64,000 nt of DNA, taken from assembly GCA_000467715.1 (NCBI GenBank), contig AJFK01000613.1, positions 1-64,000 on the forward strand, in the 5' to 3' direction. The stretch's first letter is position 1, and each line of letters starts with the position of its first letter. The translations under genes were made by a program, and so were the position numbers. Shown piece after piece: positions 20,504-31,987 of this stretch. The stretch is from Hysterium pulicare CBS 123377. Lineage: Eukaryota > Ascomycota > Dothideomycetes > Hysteriales > Hysteriaceae. Under the pieces are notes generated by a model, which was given only the letters and a program-made list of their open reading frames with translations, was not told the DNA's origin and did not search any database.

Positions 20504-22500
20504 CTACCCATCCAAGCGTCCATTCCCCTCCTTCAACCCAAACTCCCTCCTAACAGCACTCCCAAACCTCCAAATCGCCTCCTCGATCCTCTCACTTGGC
20601 GCCGCCGCATACGTAGCGCGGAAGAACATAGTATCGTGCTCCTCTTCACTGTTGGCATAGAACCAGGAGCCGCGCATTACCAGCGCATTGTGTTCGATGA
20701 CGGACATGAAGATTTCTTCTTCGAGGTCCGGGATGGATTTTGCGGGGTAGTGCGGGTGGGCTTTGAAGTTTATGCGGAGCCAGTGCTGGTTGCGGGTGTT
20801 AGTTTTAGGGCTGGGAGGGGATGGGGGGTGGGGGATGGGGGTGTTGAGGTGAGTGAGGTGATGTGAAGGGTTTTGGATGGAGTCTGGTTTGGGGTATGTC
20901 GGTAAAGAAGTAGGAGGCTTTCTAAGATTAATCACTCTTGTCCTTTACCTAGCGTTCCCAAAGCCCAAATCGACTTTTCCGAACGTCGGGAAAGCATAAA
21001 GATCCGCAGCGACGAGGCAAGAGGAAAGAAATACAACTCACAAACATCCCCGCCATCGGCGGCTTCCAACTCACAACCTCTTTCGGCAAATACCTCTCAC
21101 AAGCGTCTAAAATCACATTTCGCCGTTTCGTATACGAAAGTCGAATATGAATCAACCAATCCAAATATCCAGCATGTCCCCAGTGCTCATCCAACAGCTT
21201 CCAGAGTATCAACTGTGACATCCCTGAAGGCCCCTGCGTGCTTACGTCCGCATGCATCTGATAGATTTTAATCACCTGCTCCGAGCCTGTTACCCACCCA
21301 ACTCGAGAACCAGGGGATATCACTTTGGAGAAGGAGTCCATGCGCATGACGCGGCCGTCTACGTCCATGGAAAGGAGGGATGGGACAAGGGAAGAGAGGA
21401 ACTCGGCGTGTGATTTCGGAGGAGGAACTTCGGGGGTATCAGGGCCTGTATAAGGTTGCATTTGGAGGAAATAGTAAGGTTCGTCTTCTAGGATGTAGAG
21501 ATCGTGCTTTTGCGCTATGCGGTATATTTCTTTTCGGCGCTCTGTGCCTTGCGTTGCGCCGGTAGGGTTCTGGCCCGTGGGGACGGTGTAGAGGACGAAG
21601 GGTTTGCGTGCTCCGCGGGCTTGGACGTCCCAGTTGCTGAGGATGTGGTCCATGGAGGACGGGAGAAGGCCTTGTTCGTCCATTGCGATGCCAGCTACGC
21701 GTACACCCATTGGGGCTGCGGTTTCGACGGCTGTGGCGAAGGTGTATTCTTCGGATAGAATCATATCTCCAGGACGAGTGAACATGCGAAGTGCCACGTC
21801 GAGGGCGGAGGTACTGCCGACGGTCATGGTGGACCTCCAGTCGGAATACGGTGGGTTATGGACCATTTCAGTATGTTCAGTAACCCAGCGTAGAAGCTGC
21901 GCAGCCCCGGTTCCCTGACCATAATTAAAGGCGGTGCTGATGTCGAAGATGGCTTTGTCTTCTGCGAGATCGTGCTTCCCTACTTTGAGAACGACGCCTG
22001 AGTCTTTGGTCTCGGATTCGGAGAAGTGGCCGACAGAAGGCACCTTTAAGGTGAGCTCTTCGAAGGGGAAATATTCGCTAGATGGTATACCGCCCCCTAG
22101 GGATATCAACCCTGGTTTCCCGAGGAATTTCGCCGCATTCTTGAGGGAATTGCCTTTTCTTGACAATGCTTCTGGGGTTATCCGGTCTGTGTGATGGCTT
22201 GCATTAGCACTGTGTCATGCAGGGCTTCATGCAGTGGAGAAGTGGACAACCCCCCACTCTTGATAGATGGTTGAGGTATAACTTACAATCCCACCGTCTA
22301 GCCTTGGGCTTATGGTCATGAGAGTAGTGGCAGAAGCTTGCGCTGTTCGACGGAGCTGCAGTGCCCCATTGAGATTTCTCAGTTTTCTTCCGTCTGCCGT
22401 AGATGTCGTTGGATTTGACAGGTGCGGTAAGAGGATTGGGGAGCGTGACGCCTGAGGTGTCTGTGACTGCTTCGACTTCAATTGCAGCTGGAGGTGCCAT
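20504..22500 (-). CDS. ARO8: Aromatic / 2-aminoadipate aminotransferase
   Basis: Exons 22287-22500, 21042-22186 and 20504-20785 encode 546 residues. It is a fold-type I PLP aminotransferase of the ARO8 group, transaminating aromatic amino acids and 2-aminoadipate in the cytosol. Diagnostic blocks are DYRITPEALSRKGNSLK and the Gly-rich LISLGGGIPSSEYFPF near the N-terminus, YGQGTGAAQLLRWV, VPTGQNPTG, the PLP-contacting Asp and Tyr in LEDEPYYF, and the Schiff-base lysine in DSFSKVISPGSRVGW. MAGMF joins HWLRINFK across the second intron. That intron is long for this window (256 nt), so a missed small exon cannot be excluded, though phase and family continuity argue against it. The gene converges with OST2, with about 290 bp between the stops. 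Confidence 0.92.
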
Positions 22501-23529
22501 TTTGGAATAATGAAAATACAAAATAGAGATTCGAGACGGAGAATACTGCGGTTACCAATGCTCTAACGGGGCAGCCTACGCTTTTAAGTCAAACATGTCA
22601 GTTCCTGTGGGATTCACGCCTGATGCAGGTTCCGGGGTGGATTCATGTAGCTTCCTAAACAGAATGGCAAGTCCATCCGCTTGCAAAGAAGCTCACGCCC
22701 TTTATGTATTAGAAAGGTGGAGAAGCACATGGCGATCCTTTGTGCTCCACACGAACCCATCGTGCACGTTGAAAGCGCTTACCAACGGTCCAGCACAAAA
22801 GCTTCCAACGACCTTGACCATCGTCATCCAAGCGATCTGCGCAGGGGTTAAGTTTAGTGCTTGCGCTTGCTTTTGACTATCGAGATACACAAATGATAGA
22901 GCGTTTAATATTGACTACACTGTGACAGAATTGTTACAAACTCTATCAGCATCGCGATTACGCTCTGTAAAAGGAATTGAAGTCCCTTTGCCGGTTTGCG
23001 CAAAGCTCAAATCATTGTCGCCCAGTGTGACGACGACAGCTCACCGAGCGTCGTCAACTCAATCTCGCAATGATTGGTCAACGCTCAATTTCTCGATGTC
23101 AGCAAACCATCACGGCTCCGCTCAAGGCCATTTCATCAAGTCATTCTGCAGTAAGCAAGGCTTCCAACAGCCGCTTCAAAGCGGGCGTTATCAATGCTCT
23201 CCGTCGTTCAAACTAATAATTATGTATGGTATTTCCAACACTCCAAGGAGTCTTCAATACCTGATGACCGTCCCACCACGCTCTTTCGGACGGCCTCTTT
23301 TTGGTTGATCAATGAACATCCAGTCCAAGCAATGCAACCAACATGCAGGCCAACCCATGCTTCCATGAAAATGCCAAAATACGCAGATGATATCCAGAAA
23401 GACAATGGGATCGAGCACCTGCAATGGCGGAATGAATGAATGAAGGAAAGGATGCATTCCCTCAAACCCAATGAACCCTCTGAATGCGAAGTCGCTCTCA
23501 AAATGAATAAAACCAATGCTTTTCCTCTC
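22501..23529. other. Intergenic, aminotransferase promoter and SKT5 3' side
   Basis: No supported gene. A minus-strand ORF at 22702-22890 (62 codons) has some coding-like composition but no start context or domain. The 23.4-23.5 kb part is the likely SKT5-like 3' UTR. Confidence 0.35.
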
Positions 23530-25707
23530 TTACATCACAATGCAGTCCTTGTCGTCCTTTCCTCCTTTTTTCTCGGGTTTGCTCTTAGTCGGGGAAGCAG
23601 GGGGAATGTTTGAGGCGCCGCCTGAGGCAGCAGCACGAATAATGGACAGCCGCTGTTTCGCTCTTTCGTCACCGTCAGCGGCTGCTTTCACATACCAGAC
23701 GTTTGCTTCGAGTGGGTCCCGTCGACATCCGATGCCCATTTCTGTGAAGTAGCCGCAAGCATACTCTGCTTTGGGAAGGCCTGCGTTCAGCTCGATTAGC
23801 GTGTAGTAAGAGATGGAAAGCGCACAAGGTTTGTTCATACCATGCTCTGCGGCCTTTTTCGCCCACTCGTACGCTTCATTCTCATCTTTGTCCAGCACCG
23901 GTTCGGCACCAACCATGTACCATGCACACAAGTTCATCATGGCCTCCGGGATATCTGCTTGCGCGGCACAGTTGTAGTAGTGCACGCTGAGAGCTGCGTC
24001 TTTCGGGCAGGAAAGATAGCCATGCTCGTAAGCCTCGCCCAACTTCAGTGCGGCCTGGGGATGCCCGAGCTCGGCAGCTTGGGTGAAAAGTTGCACTGCG
24101 TAGATTTCATCCTTGAAGATGTCGTCGCCAAAGCCTGTTTCATGCAATAATCCAAGATCGTAAGGGGCATCTTTGTACTGGTAGTCTGCGGACTCAGTTG
24201 CTCGTTTGAGCCACTTGACACCCTCACGATACTTATTGACCAAGCCCATATCCCCAGTCAAACACGCTTTGCCCAACCTTGTCGCGGCTCCGGGATGATT
24301 CTTGGATGCGGCTGCACGGTAAAACTGGACAGCTTTTGCGTAGTCTTTGCGGCAACCCCAGCCGAATTCGTAACAGAGGGCAGCACGATATCCAGATTCT
24401 GCGTGACCGTGTTTGCTGGCAGCGACGAAAAGAGGAAATGCTCGGTCGTAATCTGGCTTCTCCTTATTAAAGAGTCCTGAAGCGTAACCGTCCCCCAGAT
24501 AATACTGCGCAAACGGGTAGCTTTTGTCGGCGAGCCGCTGCAATATCTGTCTTGCCTCCCGGAGCATCTCCGCTGGAGACAGACCCTGGTTATCCATCCC
24601 GGGATCGGATGCCATGACTTCTCGTGCGACCTGAACCATGAATAGAGCAAATTCATATTGTACAGCTAGATCCTGGGTCTTTTTTACGTTGGCTCTATAC
24701 ATATCAAGCGTCTTCTTTGTGTCGAGCAGAGATGCATTGGATCCCACAATATGCCTAAGTGATGAATTGCCTATATTTGCGGCAGGTGCGACTTGCTGTG
24801 AATATGGTACATTCAGCAAATCGACATACGAAACAGGCCTGCTTTCAGGAGATCGGCGACTTGCTGAAACTCCTCGTCCGTAATTGACCGGGGAGCCATT
24901 CGATGATGGGGAGCCGCCGACAGAAAGATGTGGGGAGTGGCCTCTCCGACCGCGTGGGTTCAGTTCAGAACCAAGAGTGTATGCAGAGCTGGGTCTCGGG
25001 AGTGCGGTGCGGGGTACTGCTATGTCTGCACCAAGGTAATCGCGATGGCCACTTTGGTCACTGGAGGAGTGCTGAGAGTCCAAACTTGGGGAATGCACCG
25101 TTTCACGATGCGGCGGTGGAACTGGAGGAATAGGGTCATGATGATATTGCAGCCCATGCGTTACTTGAGGGGACTGCTCCTCATTCTTTGCATAAGGCTG
25201 TTCTTCTGCGTAGCTAATTGGAGTTTCGTGGTGCGAGGGAAATTGCATTGACTCTACTACAGCTTGGTGTGAATGTCGGGAATTGTATGATGCGTTGTTG
25301 ATATTTAGTTGTCGGTACGGTATGCTTTGGGTCATAGGGATTGGAGTTCCCGAATCCCTGGTTCGGCCTTGCTCATCTACCTCAATCTCCCGTGAAGGGC
25401 TTCTCGAGTGACCCACTGAACTTGGGCTTAGAGAAGACCCAGACTGTCTTGATGCACGACCTTCTGTTGCCTCCTCAGTGAAATTGTCTCCGACACCATG
25501 TGAATGAGGGCCCTGCAGGATAATCGATGGTGACTGAGTACTCTTTGGCACTGGTTTCCGAGGAAGAGAGTGAGTACGGCTGCTGTCCGATCCAGTATCA
25601 TACTGCTCCTGCTGACCATTTCTTGAAGAATTATACTCTGGCGGTATCGGAGGGATTGGAGGCAGCGCTTTGCTTTGTGTTACAGGGGCAGCATCACCGT
25701 AGCCCAT
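23530..25707 (-). CDS. Chitin synthase activator, SKT5/CHS4 type
   Basis: A single-exon gene of 725 residues. The first about 330 residues are disordered, rich in Pro, Ser, His and Gln, with PPIPPIPPEYN near the start. The C-terminal half is a run of Sel1-like repeats (LGDGYASG, ALCYEFGWGCRKDYAKA, LGLLHETGFG, LGEAYEHGYL, YFTEMGIGCRRDP) forming an alpha-solenoid from about residue 390 to 680. The tail is Lys-rich and ends in CIVM, a CaaX box expected to be farnesylated, as in yeast Skt5/Chs4. In yeast this protein activates and places the class IV enzyme Chs3 at the membrane. The next gene, divergent and about 2.5 kb away, is a class IV chitin synthase, which strongly supports the assignment. 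Other Sel1 proteins lack the CaaX end. Confidence 0.9.
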   Translation of the reverse strand: MGYGDAAPVTQSKALPPIPPIPPEYNSSRNGQQEQYDTGSDSSRTHSLPRKPVPKSTQSPSIILQGPHSHGVGDNFTEEATEGRASRQSGSSLSPSSVGHSRSPSREIEVDEQGRTRDSGTPIPMTQSIPYRQLNINNASYNSRHSHQAVVESMQFPSHHETPISYAEEQPYAKNEEQSPQVTHGLQYHHDPIPPVPPPHRETVHSPSLDSQHSSSDQSGHRDYLGADIAVPRTALPRPSSAYTLGSELNPRGRRGHSPHLSVGGSPSSNGSPVNYGRGVSASRRSPESRPVSYVDLLNVPYSQQVAPAANIGNSSLRHIVGSNASLLDTKKTLDMYRANVKKTQDLAVQYEFALFMVQVAREVMASDPGMDNQGLSPAEMLREARQILQRLADKSYPFAQYYLGDGYASGLFNKEKPDYDRAFPLFVAASKHGHAESGYRAALCYEFGWGCRKDYAKAVQFYRAAASKNHPGAATRLGKACLTGDMGLVNKYREGVKWLKRATESADYQYKDAPYDLGLLHETGFGDDIFKDEIYAVQLFTQAAELGHPQAALKLGEAYEHGYLSCPKDAALSVHYYNCAAQADIPEAMMNLCAWYMVGAEPVLDKDENEAYEWAKKAAEHGMNKPCALSISYYTLIELNAGLPKAEYACGYFTEMGIGCRRDPLEANVWYVKAAADGDERAKQRLSIIRAAASGGASNIPPASPTKSKPEKKGGKDDKDCIVM

Positions 25708-28174
25708 TGCAACGAGTATGACAGACTTTGCCCTTCCTTTGGCAACGATGCCCCTCTGCTACCACTTCGGCACCTTGCGCAATTATATCTTGATCGTAAC
25801 TCGAAATCCAGAGCGGATTGATGTGACCGAATGACAGGGGTCTATGGGGGATTTGGGACGGCCGGAGAGGTATCCCTGCCCGAGGTTATACGAACGACAG
25901 AAGAAAGATTTCTTGAGGTCGTCAGTGACTATTTCAGTTCATGGTCTGTTAGGAGGCTTCAGACGAAGGGTTAGAGTGGTGAGGAATACAGGTAGACTTG
26001 TTCAATAACCCATGGGCGAGGTGAAGAATAGACAACAACTTACGGAGGACGATGCCGGGGAAGCTGACTGAATGGACACCCAATAATGTCACTCTAAATC
26101 TAGAGAAGCTTTGAACAACGCGCTCGACTGGTATGCAGGAGGAAAATCCCAGCAGAAGCTGATATTCCTGTTGGGCAACACACCCCACAGACGGCGGCTT
26201 TTGTTGTCGACGCTCGTACAAGAAACGAATCTAGTACGATTTGGCGTCAAAGCGGGCTCGATCTCCGAATCGCTAGGCCCTTTTATAGGCAAGCTGGCCT
26301 TTGAACCCTTAAACTGAATGCGTGAACCCCTTTGAAAGGCTCCTGACTCGGATCTGTCCGGCTGTGGCGTCACGAAGACTTACGGAACATGCAGGCCACA
26401 GTATGAGACTTTTCGATAATAGAAGCAAAGAAAATACGGGTAGATGGGACCAGGCGGCTGAATACAGTTTGTAGCTACTTGTTGAGTTCTGTTGCGGGCT
26501 GCGGCGCATTGATATGTCAACTTAATTGACAGCTGGGGACGGCGGGTTTGAGACAGTCCTTGCTAGCATAGACCGGATGAGGAAGTCGTGGCGCGACGTC
26601 GCCATCTGGATTCGCCGGCTAGACCCCGTGAACTTCTTCTGGAGAGGGTTGGATGGATATTCGGTTGCAATAGGAGAGGGCGGAGGAGCTGGAATGGGGC
26701 CACGACGGGGCAGAGTACTGTATGCAGCGACAAGGAATGCGGCTGTACAAGCCCCCTTCACAATTCCATCTCATCTCATGGGCTCGATCTCTGGTACTGT
26801 TTCGTTACATCTTGCATGTTCCCTGTGACTAAAACTCTCCGGTTGTCTACATGGGACGGCAGTGCTATTATCCATTTATGCCGCCCTGTTTGAGATCTCG
26901 ATAATCAAGATTTGCTATGCCTTCTGAAGCCCATGTTTTCACTCCATGACGGATGCGAAAGGCAAGACCCGGAGTGAGACGCAAACCAATTTGGAAGACG
27001 ACATATCGCCGTCTGTTTGATTAGTGCCTTCGGAGTATTCTCAGACATAAGGCTTGTGGACTGTGACATCCAATACGACCCGTGACGGACAGCTGGCAAA
27101 CCGTGCTGGATGCGCACACCAATAAAGCTTATACACAGGACACAGGCTCCACTTTCACAGCCTCGCGGCAAACGTTTTCTATACGAAGGAAGAATCCCTC
27201 ACAATTGGAAAATAAGGATGGGCGTCAAACCAAGCAAGATTGCCGTTTCGAAATACCAGGTCAATATGAGCAAGGTTGCGGATCCAAGTAGAGCCTTCAC
27301 ATGATGGCAAGGACGTCTGAGATAATCTGCAGGGCTTAAGACCGGTACTTCTTCCGCTACCTGGGTACGTACTAGTTACATGTACATGTACATGTACATG
27401 CAGGCGGAACCCATCGAAAATCATCGCCAGCATTGCGGTGGAGCGGCGCTGTGCATGAAGAGCCGCGAACATCTGGGGCAATGATAGAAGACTCTTCTTC
27501 AGCTACTCGGTGAACATTCAACAAAATGTGACAAAGAGAAAGGCCACCGAAGTGTCATGCATTTCTTCTGTCCCGCGGCAGGTGCAAGCCAGAGACACAA
27601 CGCCACTCGTATTGCCGCCTAGCAACCATCAAAGCGGCCTTTATTCCACAAATAGGTGGTAGCTAGACCACTCGCAGCGCCGTTGCGGGGGGCCATCCAG
27701 CGATCCTCCCCTGCCCTGTCGCTGTCAGGGGAAGCCCTCGTTGCCCTCGTCTTGCTTGTTGAGACTCTCAAACCATCGCTAGTTCAGCCTGTTGTTGTTC
27801 CAAGTTTGTTTTCTCGCTCTCTCGTTCCGTTGCACCACTGGTCTTCTACTGTCGTTCTTGCAAAACCCTTATGCAGCCTTCCGTCACTCGCTGCAGTGGA
27901 ATCTAAGTGCACCAAAACATCCTTAGCAAAAACATTCACGAAAAACCTCAGCCCCGTCGACCAACATCACCGCCGACGCCTGAGCCTCGCTGTTTACACC
28001 CTCACATTCACATAGAGTCAGGAATAACTATTTTATATTGCGTGCTGTCCCATTTCTGTTAAGGTCCAGGGCGGCCTTAGCCCTCGACTTCCGGATAGGT
28101 TAGCAATTCCGCCATGAAGTTTGTTGGACAAGCGACCCAGGAATTCGACTGACACTACATTCCAGACAACCGCC
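25708..28174. promoter_or_regulatory. Shared intergenic region, SKT5-like / chitin synthase IV
   Basis: A 2.5 kb region between divergent starts. It contains a palindromic ACATGT run at 27376-27400 and, nearer the chitin synthase, a C/T-rich leader (27640-28170) that keeps a meaningless frame open at 27656-28015. A 5' UTR intron ending in CCAG near 28164 is possible. No protein gene is supported here. Confidence 0.45.
27376..27400. repeat. Palindromic ACATGT tandem run
   Basis: About four overlapping units of TACATG, each self-complementary, lie in the shared promoter region of the chitin synthase and its activator. Confidence 0.8.
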
Positions 28175-31100
28175 ATGTCTTTACCTCAGCGGCCTGATGC
28201 TTCGTCTCCGAAGCGAGACCAGAGGCACCTCTTCCGAGACTCACCTTCCCGTCGGCGGCGCCCTTCAGACATCGAGGCTAGAAGGTCTACCGATCGTTCA
28301 ACACCACGTCGCAAGGCAGAACATTCGTCGTACTCGAAACCCTTACCTTCACCGCGTTCTCCCGGAACCCCAGGAGAGATGGATGGGGACCCAATGATAT
28401 CGAGCCAGAGAGGTGGAGGAGGAGATCTTGGGAGGAAGCGCAGCCTTGTTCGACCAGAACGAAATCGGATCGATCCAGACCACCCAAACTATCACTACCG
28501 GAGACACGCACAGAACATGACTGTGCATCCGTCTACAACCGGAAACGATCCCATCATAGAGGACCATTTTGAGGCAGAAACTGTGAGCTCTGAGAGTACG
28601 GCAGTCCATGGACTTCACCGCCACGGCAGACACGAATCAAGCGCTCCCTATACCGATAAGCACGCTCCATTGGATGATGAAGTAGTGCAACCCCAGCGGA
28701 AGCTCACCCGAAGCAAAACAGCGAAGAGATCGGAGAGGCAGCGGCAGAAAGAGTTGGAAGCTGTTCGACCTCCTAGTCTGTGGAACGTTTATTGTGCCAT
28801 CATCACCTTCTGGTGTCCTGATGCCATCCTTAAATGCTTCGGAAAGGTCCAGCAAGCTCAGCAACGCGCCTGGCGAGAAAAGATGGGCCTGCTCAGTATC
28901 ATCCTGTTGATCTGTACATTCGTTGGATTCCTTACATTCGGTTTCACGCAGACAGTGTGCCCTAATGGAGGGGCAGAGCGGTTGAGAATCAACAAGGTCG
29001 ACACAGGCTTCATGATCATTCACGGCGAAGCGTATGACCTTGCGCAATCTCATCATCCTTGGGTCCGTGGAATTCCAGACGGTGCCAATGTTCTTTTTGA
29101 TTTGCCAGAAAAGCATGGAGGCCAAGATGCGAGCTTCCTGTTTCAAAATGTTAACGGAGCTTGCAAAGGCTTGATTACCGCTGCACCGAACTCTGATGTC
29201 CCTAGTAATGATAATAATGATTTGGCATGGTACTTTCCTTGCACGACATTCAACCAAGATGGCTCAACAAAGCCCAATTTCACTATCCCCTACTACCTTG
29301 GATATGCCTGCCATACTTCTTCTGCAGCCCGAAAAGCATACTACGGCCTGTCAAGTTCTAGCGAAGTTTACTTCACCTGGGATGACATTCGAAATTCGAG
29401 TCGGAATTTGATGGTCTGGGGAGGAGATGTTCTGGACTTGAACCTTCTCGAATGGTTCAATAAGACACAAGTTTCGTACCCCAGCAAGTTCGACGAGATT
29501 CGACAGAATCCCGCGGTACGCGGTGTTGATGTTACTCGAGCCTTTTCTTCAAGCTATGAGAAGCAAGTTGCCAAGTGTTTCACTGAAATCATCAAAGTCG
29601 GATCCATCGATACTGCATCCATTGGATGTATCGCTTCAAAGGTTGTCCTCTACGTTTCCTTAGCATTCATCCTTGCTATCGTGATGGCCAAATTCGTTTT
29701 GGCTCTCGTGTTTCAATGGTTCATAAGCAGGAAGTTCGGAGCGAGCAAAACGTCCCTGGGACCAGATTCGAAAAAGAGAAAGCAGCAGATCGAGGAATGG
29801 AGCGATGATATCTATCGTCCACCACCCAAACTTCTGGATCCGGTTGCAGGCCCTGATAGATCTAGTAAACGAGCCAGCCAGTTCTTGCCAACGACATCAA
29901 GATTTACAAGCCCTTATGCCATTGAGAAGTCTGCCAAAAACCGTCCCCCGCCAACGACGATGACTAGCCAAAGCTCAGGATCACGTCTTCTTTCGACAAA
30001 CGCGATGTACAGACAGCTCAATAACAGCCAAGGCACGCTGCCTACCTATGAAGGAAAAGACAGTCGGTCCAGCCTGTTGCTCTCGGGAACGACGGAGCAG
30101 CGGTATTCCAGCGTAATGGGCGAATCTGAAGGTCCAGGCCCTGCTGGCTTTATTCACGAAGCTGTTGTTCCCCAACCTCCTCCTGAGTGGCAACCCTTCG
30201 GCTATCCCTTGGCTCATGCTATATGTCTGGTCACAGCGTACTCCGAAGGCGCTGAAGGACTGCGGACAACTCTCGACTCTATCGCTACTACAGATTATCC
30301 TAACAGCCACAAGATTATTCTGGTTATCTGCGATGGTATGATTAAGGGTAAAGGGGAAGATCTAACAACTCCCGAAATCGCCCTTGGAATGATGAAAGAT
30401 CATGCAATTCTCCCACATGAAGTCCAAGCGTACTCTTATGTTGCTGTGGCCAGCGGTTCAAAGCGACACAACATGGCTAAGATCTATTCCGGTTTCTATG
30501 ACTACGGCGAGGACTCTCACATTCCATCCGAGAAGCAACAAAGGGTGCCTATGATGGTTGTGATCAAGACCGGAACTCCGGATGAGGCGAAGAAGAGCAA
30601 GCCTGGAAACAGGGGCAAGCGAGACAGTCAAATTATCTTGATGTCATTTTTGCAGAAGGTGATGTTCGATGAACGCATGACGGAGCTTGAGTTTGAGATG
30701 TTCAACGGTATCTGGAAGATTACTGGCATCTCACCGGACTTTTACGAGATTGTACTCATGGTGGACGCTGACACCAAGGTTTTCCCAGACAGTCTAACTC
30801 ACATGATCTCCGCCATGGTCAAAGATCCTGAGATCATGGGCTTGTGTGGCGAAACCAAGATTGCCAATAAGCGGGACTCGTGGGTTTCCATGATCCAGGT
30901 ATTCGAGTAAGTGTACCCACGAAGTCTATCCGAAGCGTCACTAAACATTGCAGATATTTCATTTCTCACCATCTCTCGAAATCGTTTGAGTCAGTCTTCG
31001 GCGGTGTTACCTGTCTGCCTGGCTGTTTTTGCATGTATCGCATCAAAGCTCCTAAGGGTGGTCAGAATTACTGGGTCCCGATTCTTGCGAATCCCGACGT

Positions 31101-31987
31101 AGTAGAGCATTACTCGGAGAACGTGGTGGATACGTTGCACAAGAAGAACTTGCTCTTGTTAGGCGAGGACCGATATCTGTCAACGTTAATGCTGAAGACG
31201 TTCCCCAAGCGCAAGCAGGTTTTCGTGCCCCAGGCTGTCTGCAAAACCACCGTACCGGACCAATTTAGCGTTCTCCTGTCACAGCGTAGACGATGGATCA
31301 ATAGTACGGTTCACAACCTGATGGAGCTGGTCCTCGTACGAGATCTTTGTGGTACCTTTTGCTTCAGCATGCAGTTTGTTGTCTTCATCGAACTTGTCGG
31401 AACCCTGGTCCTTCCCGCGGCTATTGCATTCACCATCTACCTGAGTAAGTGTCTCATGGTTTGATTACTGGTTAACATGCTGACAAAACGCAGTTGCCAT
31501 TTCTATCAAGGCGGCCGTATTACATACTGCCGCGCCCGTGATACCCCTTATTCTGCTCGCTCTCATTCTTGGTCTTCCGGCGGTGCTCATCGTGCTTACC
31601 GCCCATCGATGGTCGTATGTGGCCTGGATGTTTGTCTACCTACTTTCCCTGCCGATCTGGAACTTTGTACTTCCTGCCTATGCGTACTGGAAGTTTGACG
31701 ACTTCAGCTGGGGAGACACGAGGAAGACGGCTGGGGAGAAGACGAAGAAGGGCGGGCTTGAATATGAAGGAGAGTTTGACAGTAGCAAGATCACCATGCG
31801 GCGGTGGCATGATTTCGAAGCAGGTAAGCGAATTTCCTTGGGTGCAGAGTCCGATCCTGCAGTCGCTGACCTTGGATACACAGAACGGCGACTTAAAGCA
31901 TCAACCGGCGGATGGTCGCAGCAATCGACCTCGGCTGGAGGTTGGTCGCAGCAGCAGCATGGATATGACCCGTACTATGATAACTGA
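28175..31987 (+). CDS. Class IV chitin synthase (Chs3 type)
   Basis: Exons 28175-30906, 30954-31444, 31494-31823 and 31884-31987 encode 1218 residues. It is a GT2 plasma-membrane enzyme polymerising UDP-GlcNAc into chitin. In order there is a disordered basic N-terminus (1-210), a conserved [19 protein letters not shown] block, a helix near 242-260, a lumenal domain with N-glycosylation sequons, a second helix near 490-512, and the catalytic domain. The catalytic residues are VDADTK near 862, LGEDRYL near 980 and QRRRW near 1021. C-terminal helices follow, and a WSQQ-type low-complexity tail ends the protein. Class IV is shown by the length, the absent myosin head and the Chs3-like N-terminal block. 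The ATG at 28175 is preferred; an in-frame ATG at 28121 lies in what looks like leader or intron. The last intron is 60 nt and in frame, so retention would add 20 residues. Confidence 0.95.

Noticed and set aside
27656-28015. Plus-strand ORF of 119 codons before the chitin synthase
   Set aside because: Pyrimidine-rich leader with a Leu/Ser/Pro product; no domain, and it lies where the 5' UTR is expected.
28637-29257. Minus-strand ORF of 206 codons
   Set aside because: Antisense shadow inside the chitin synthase exon.
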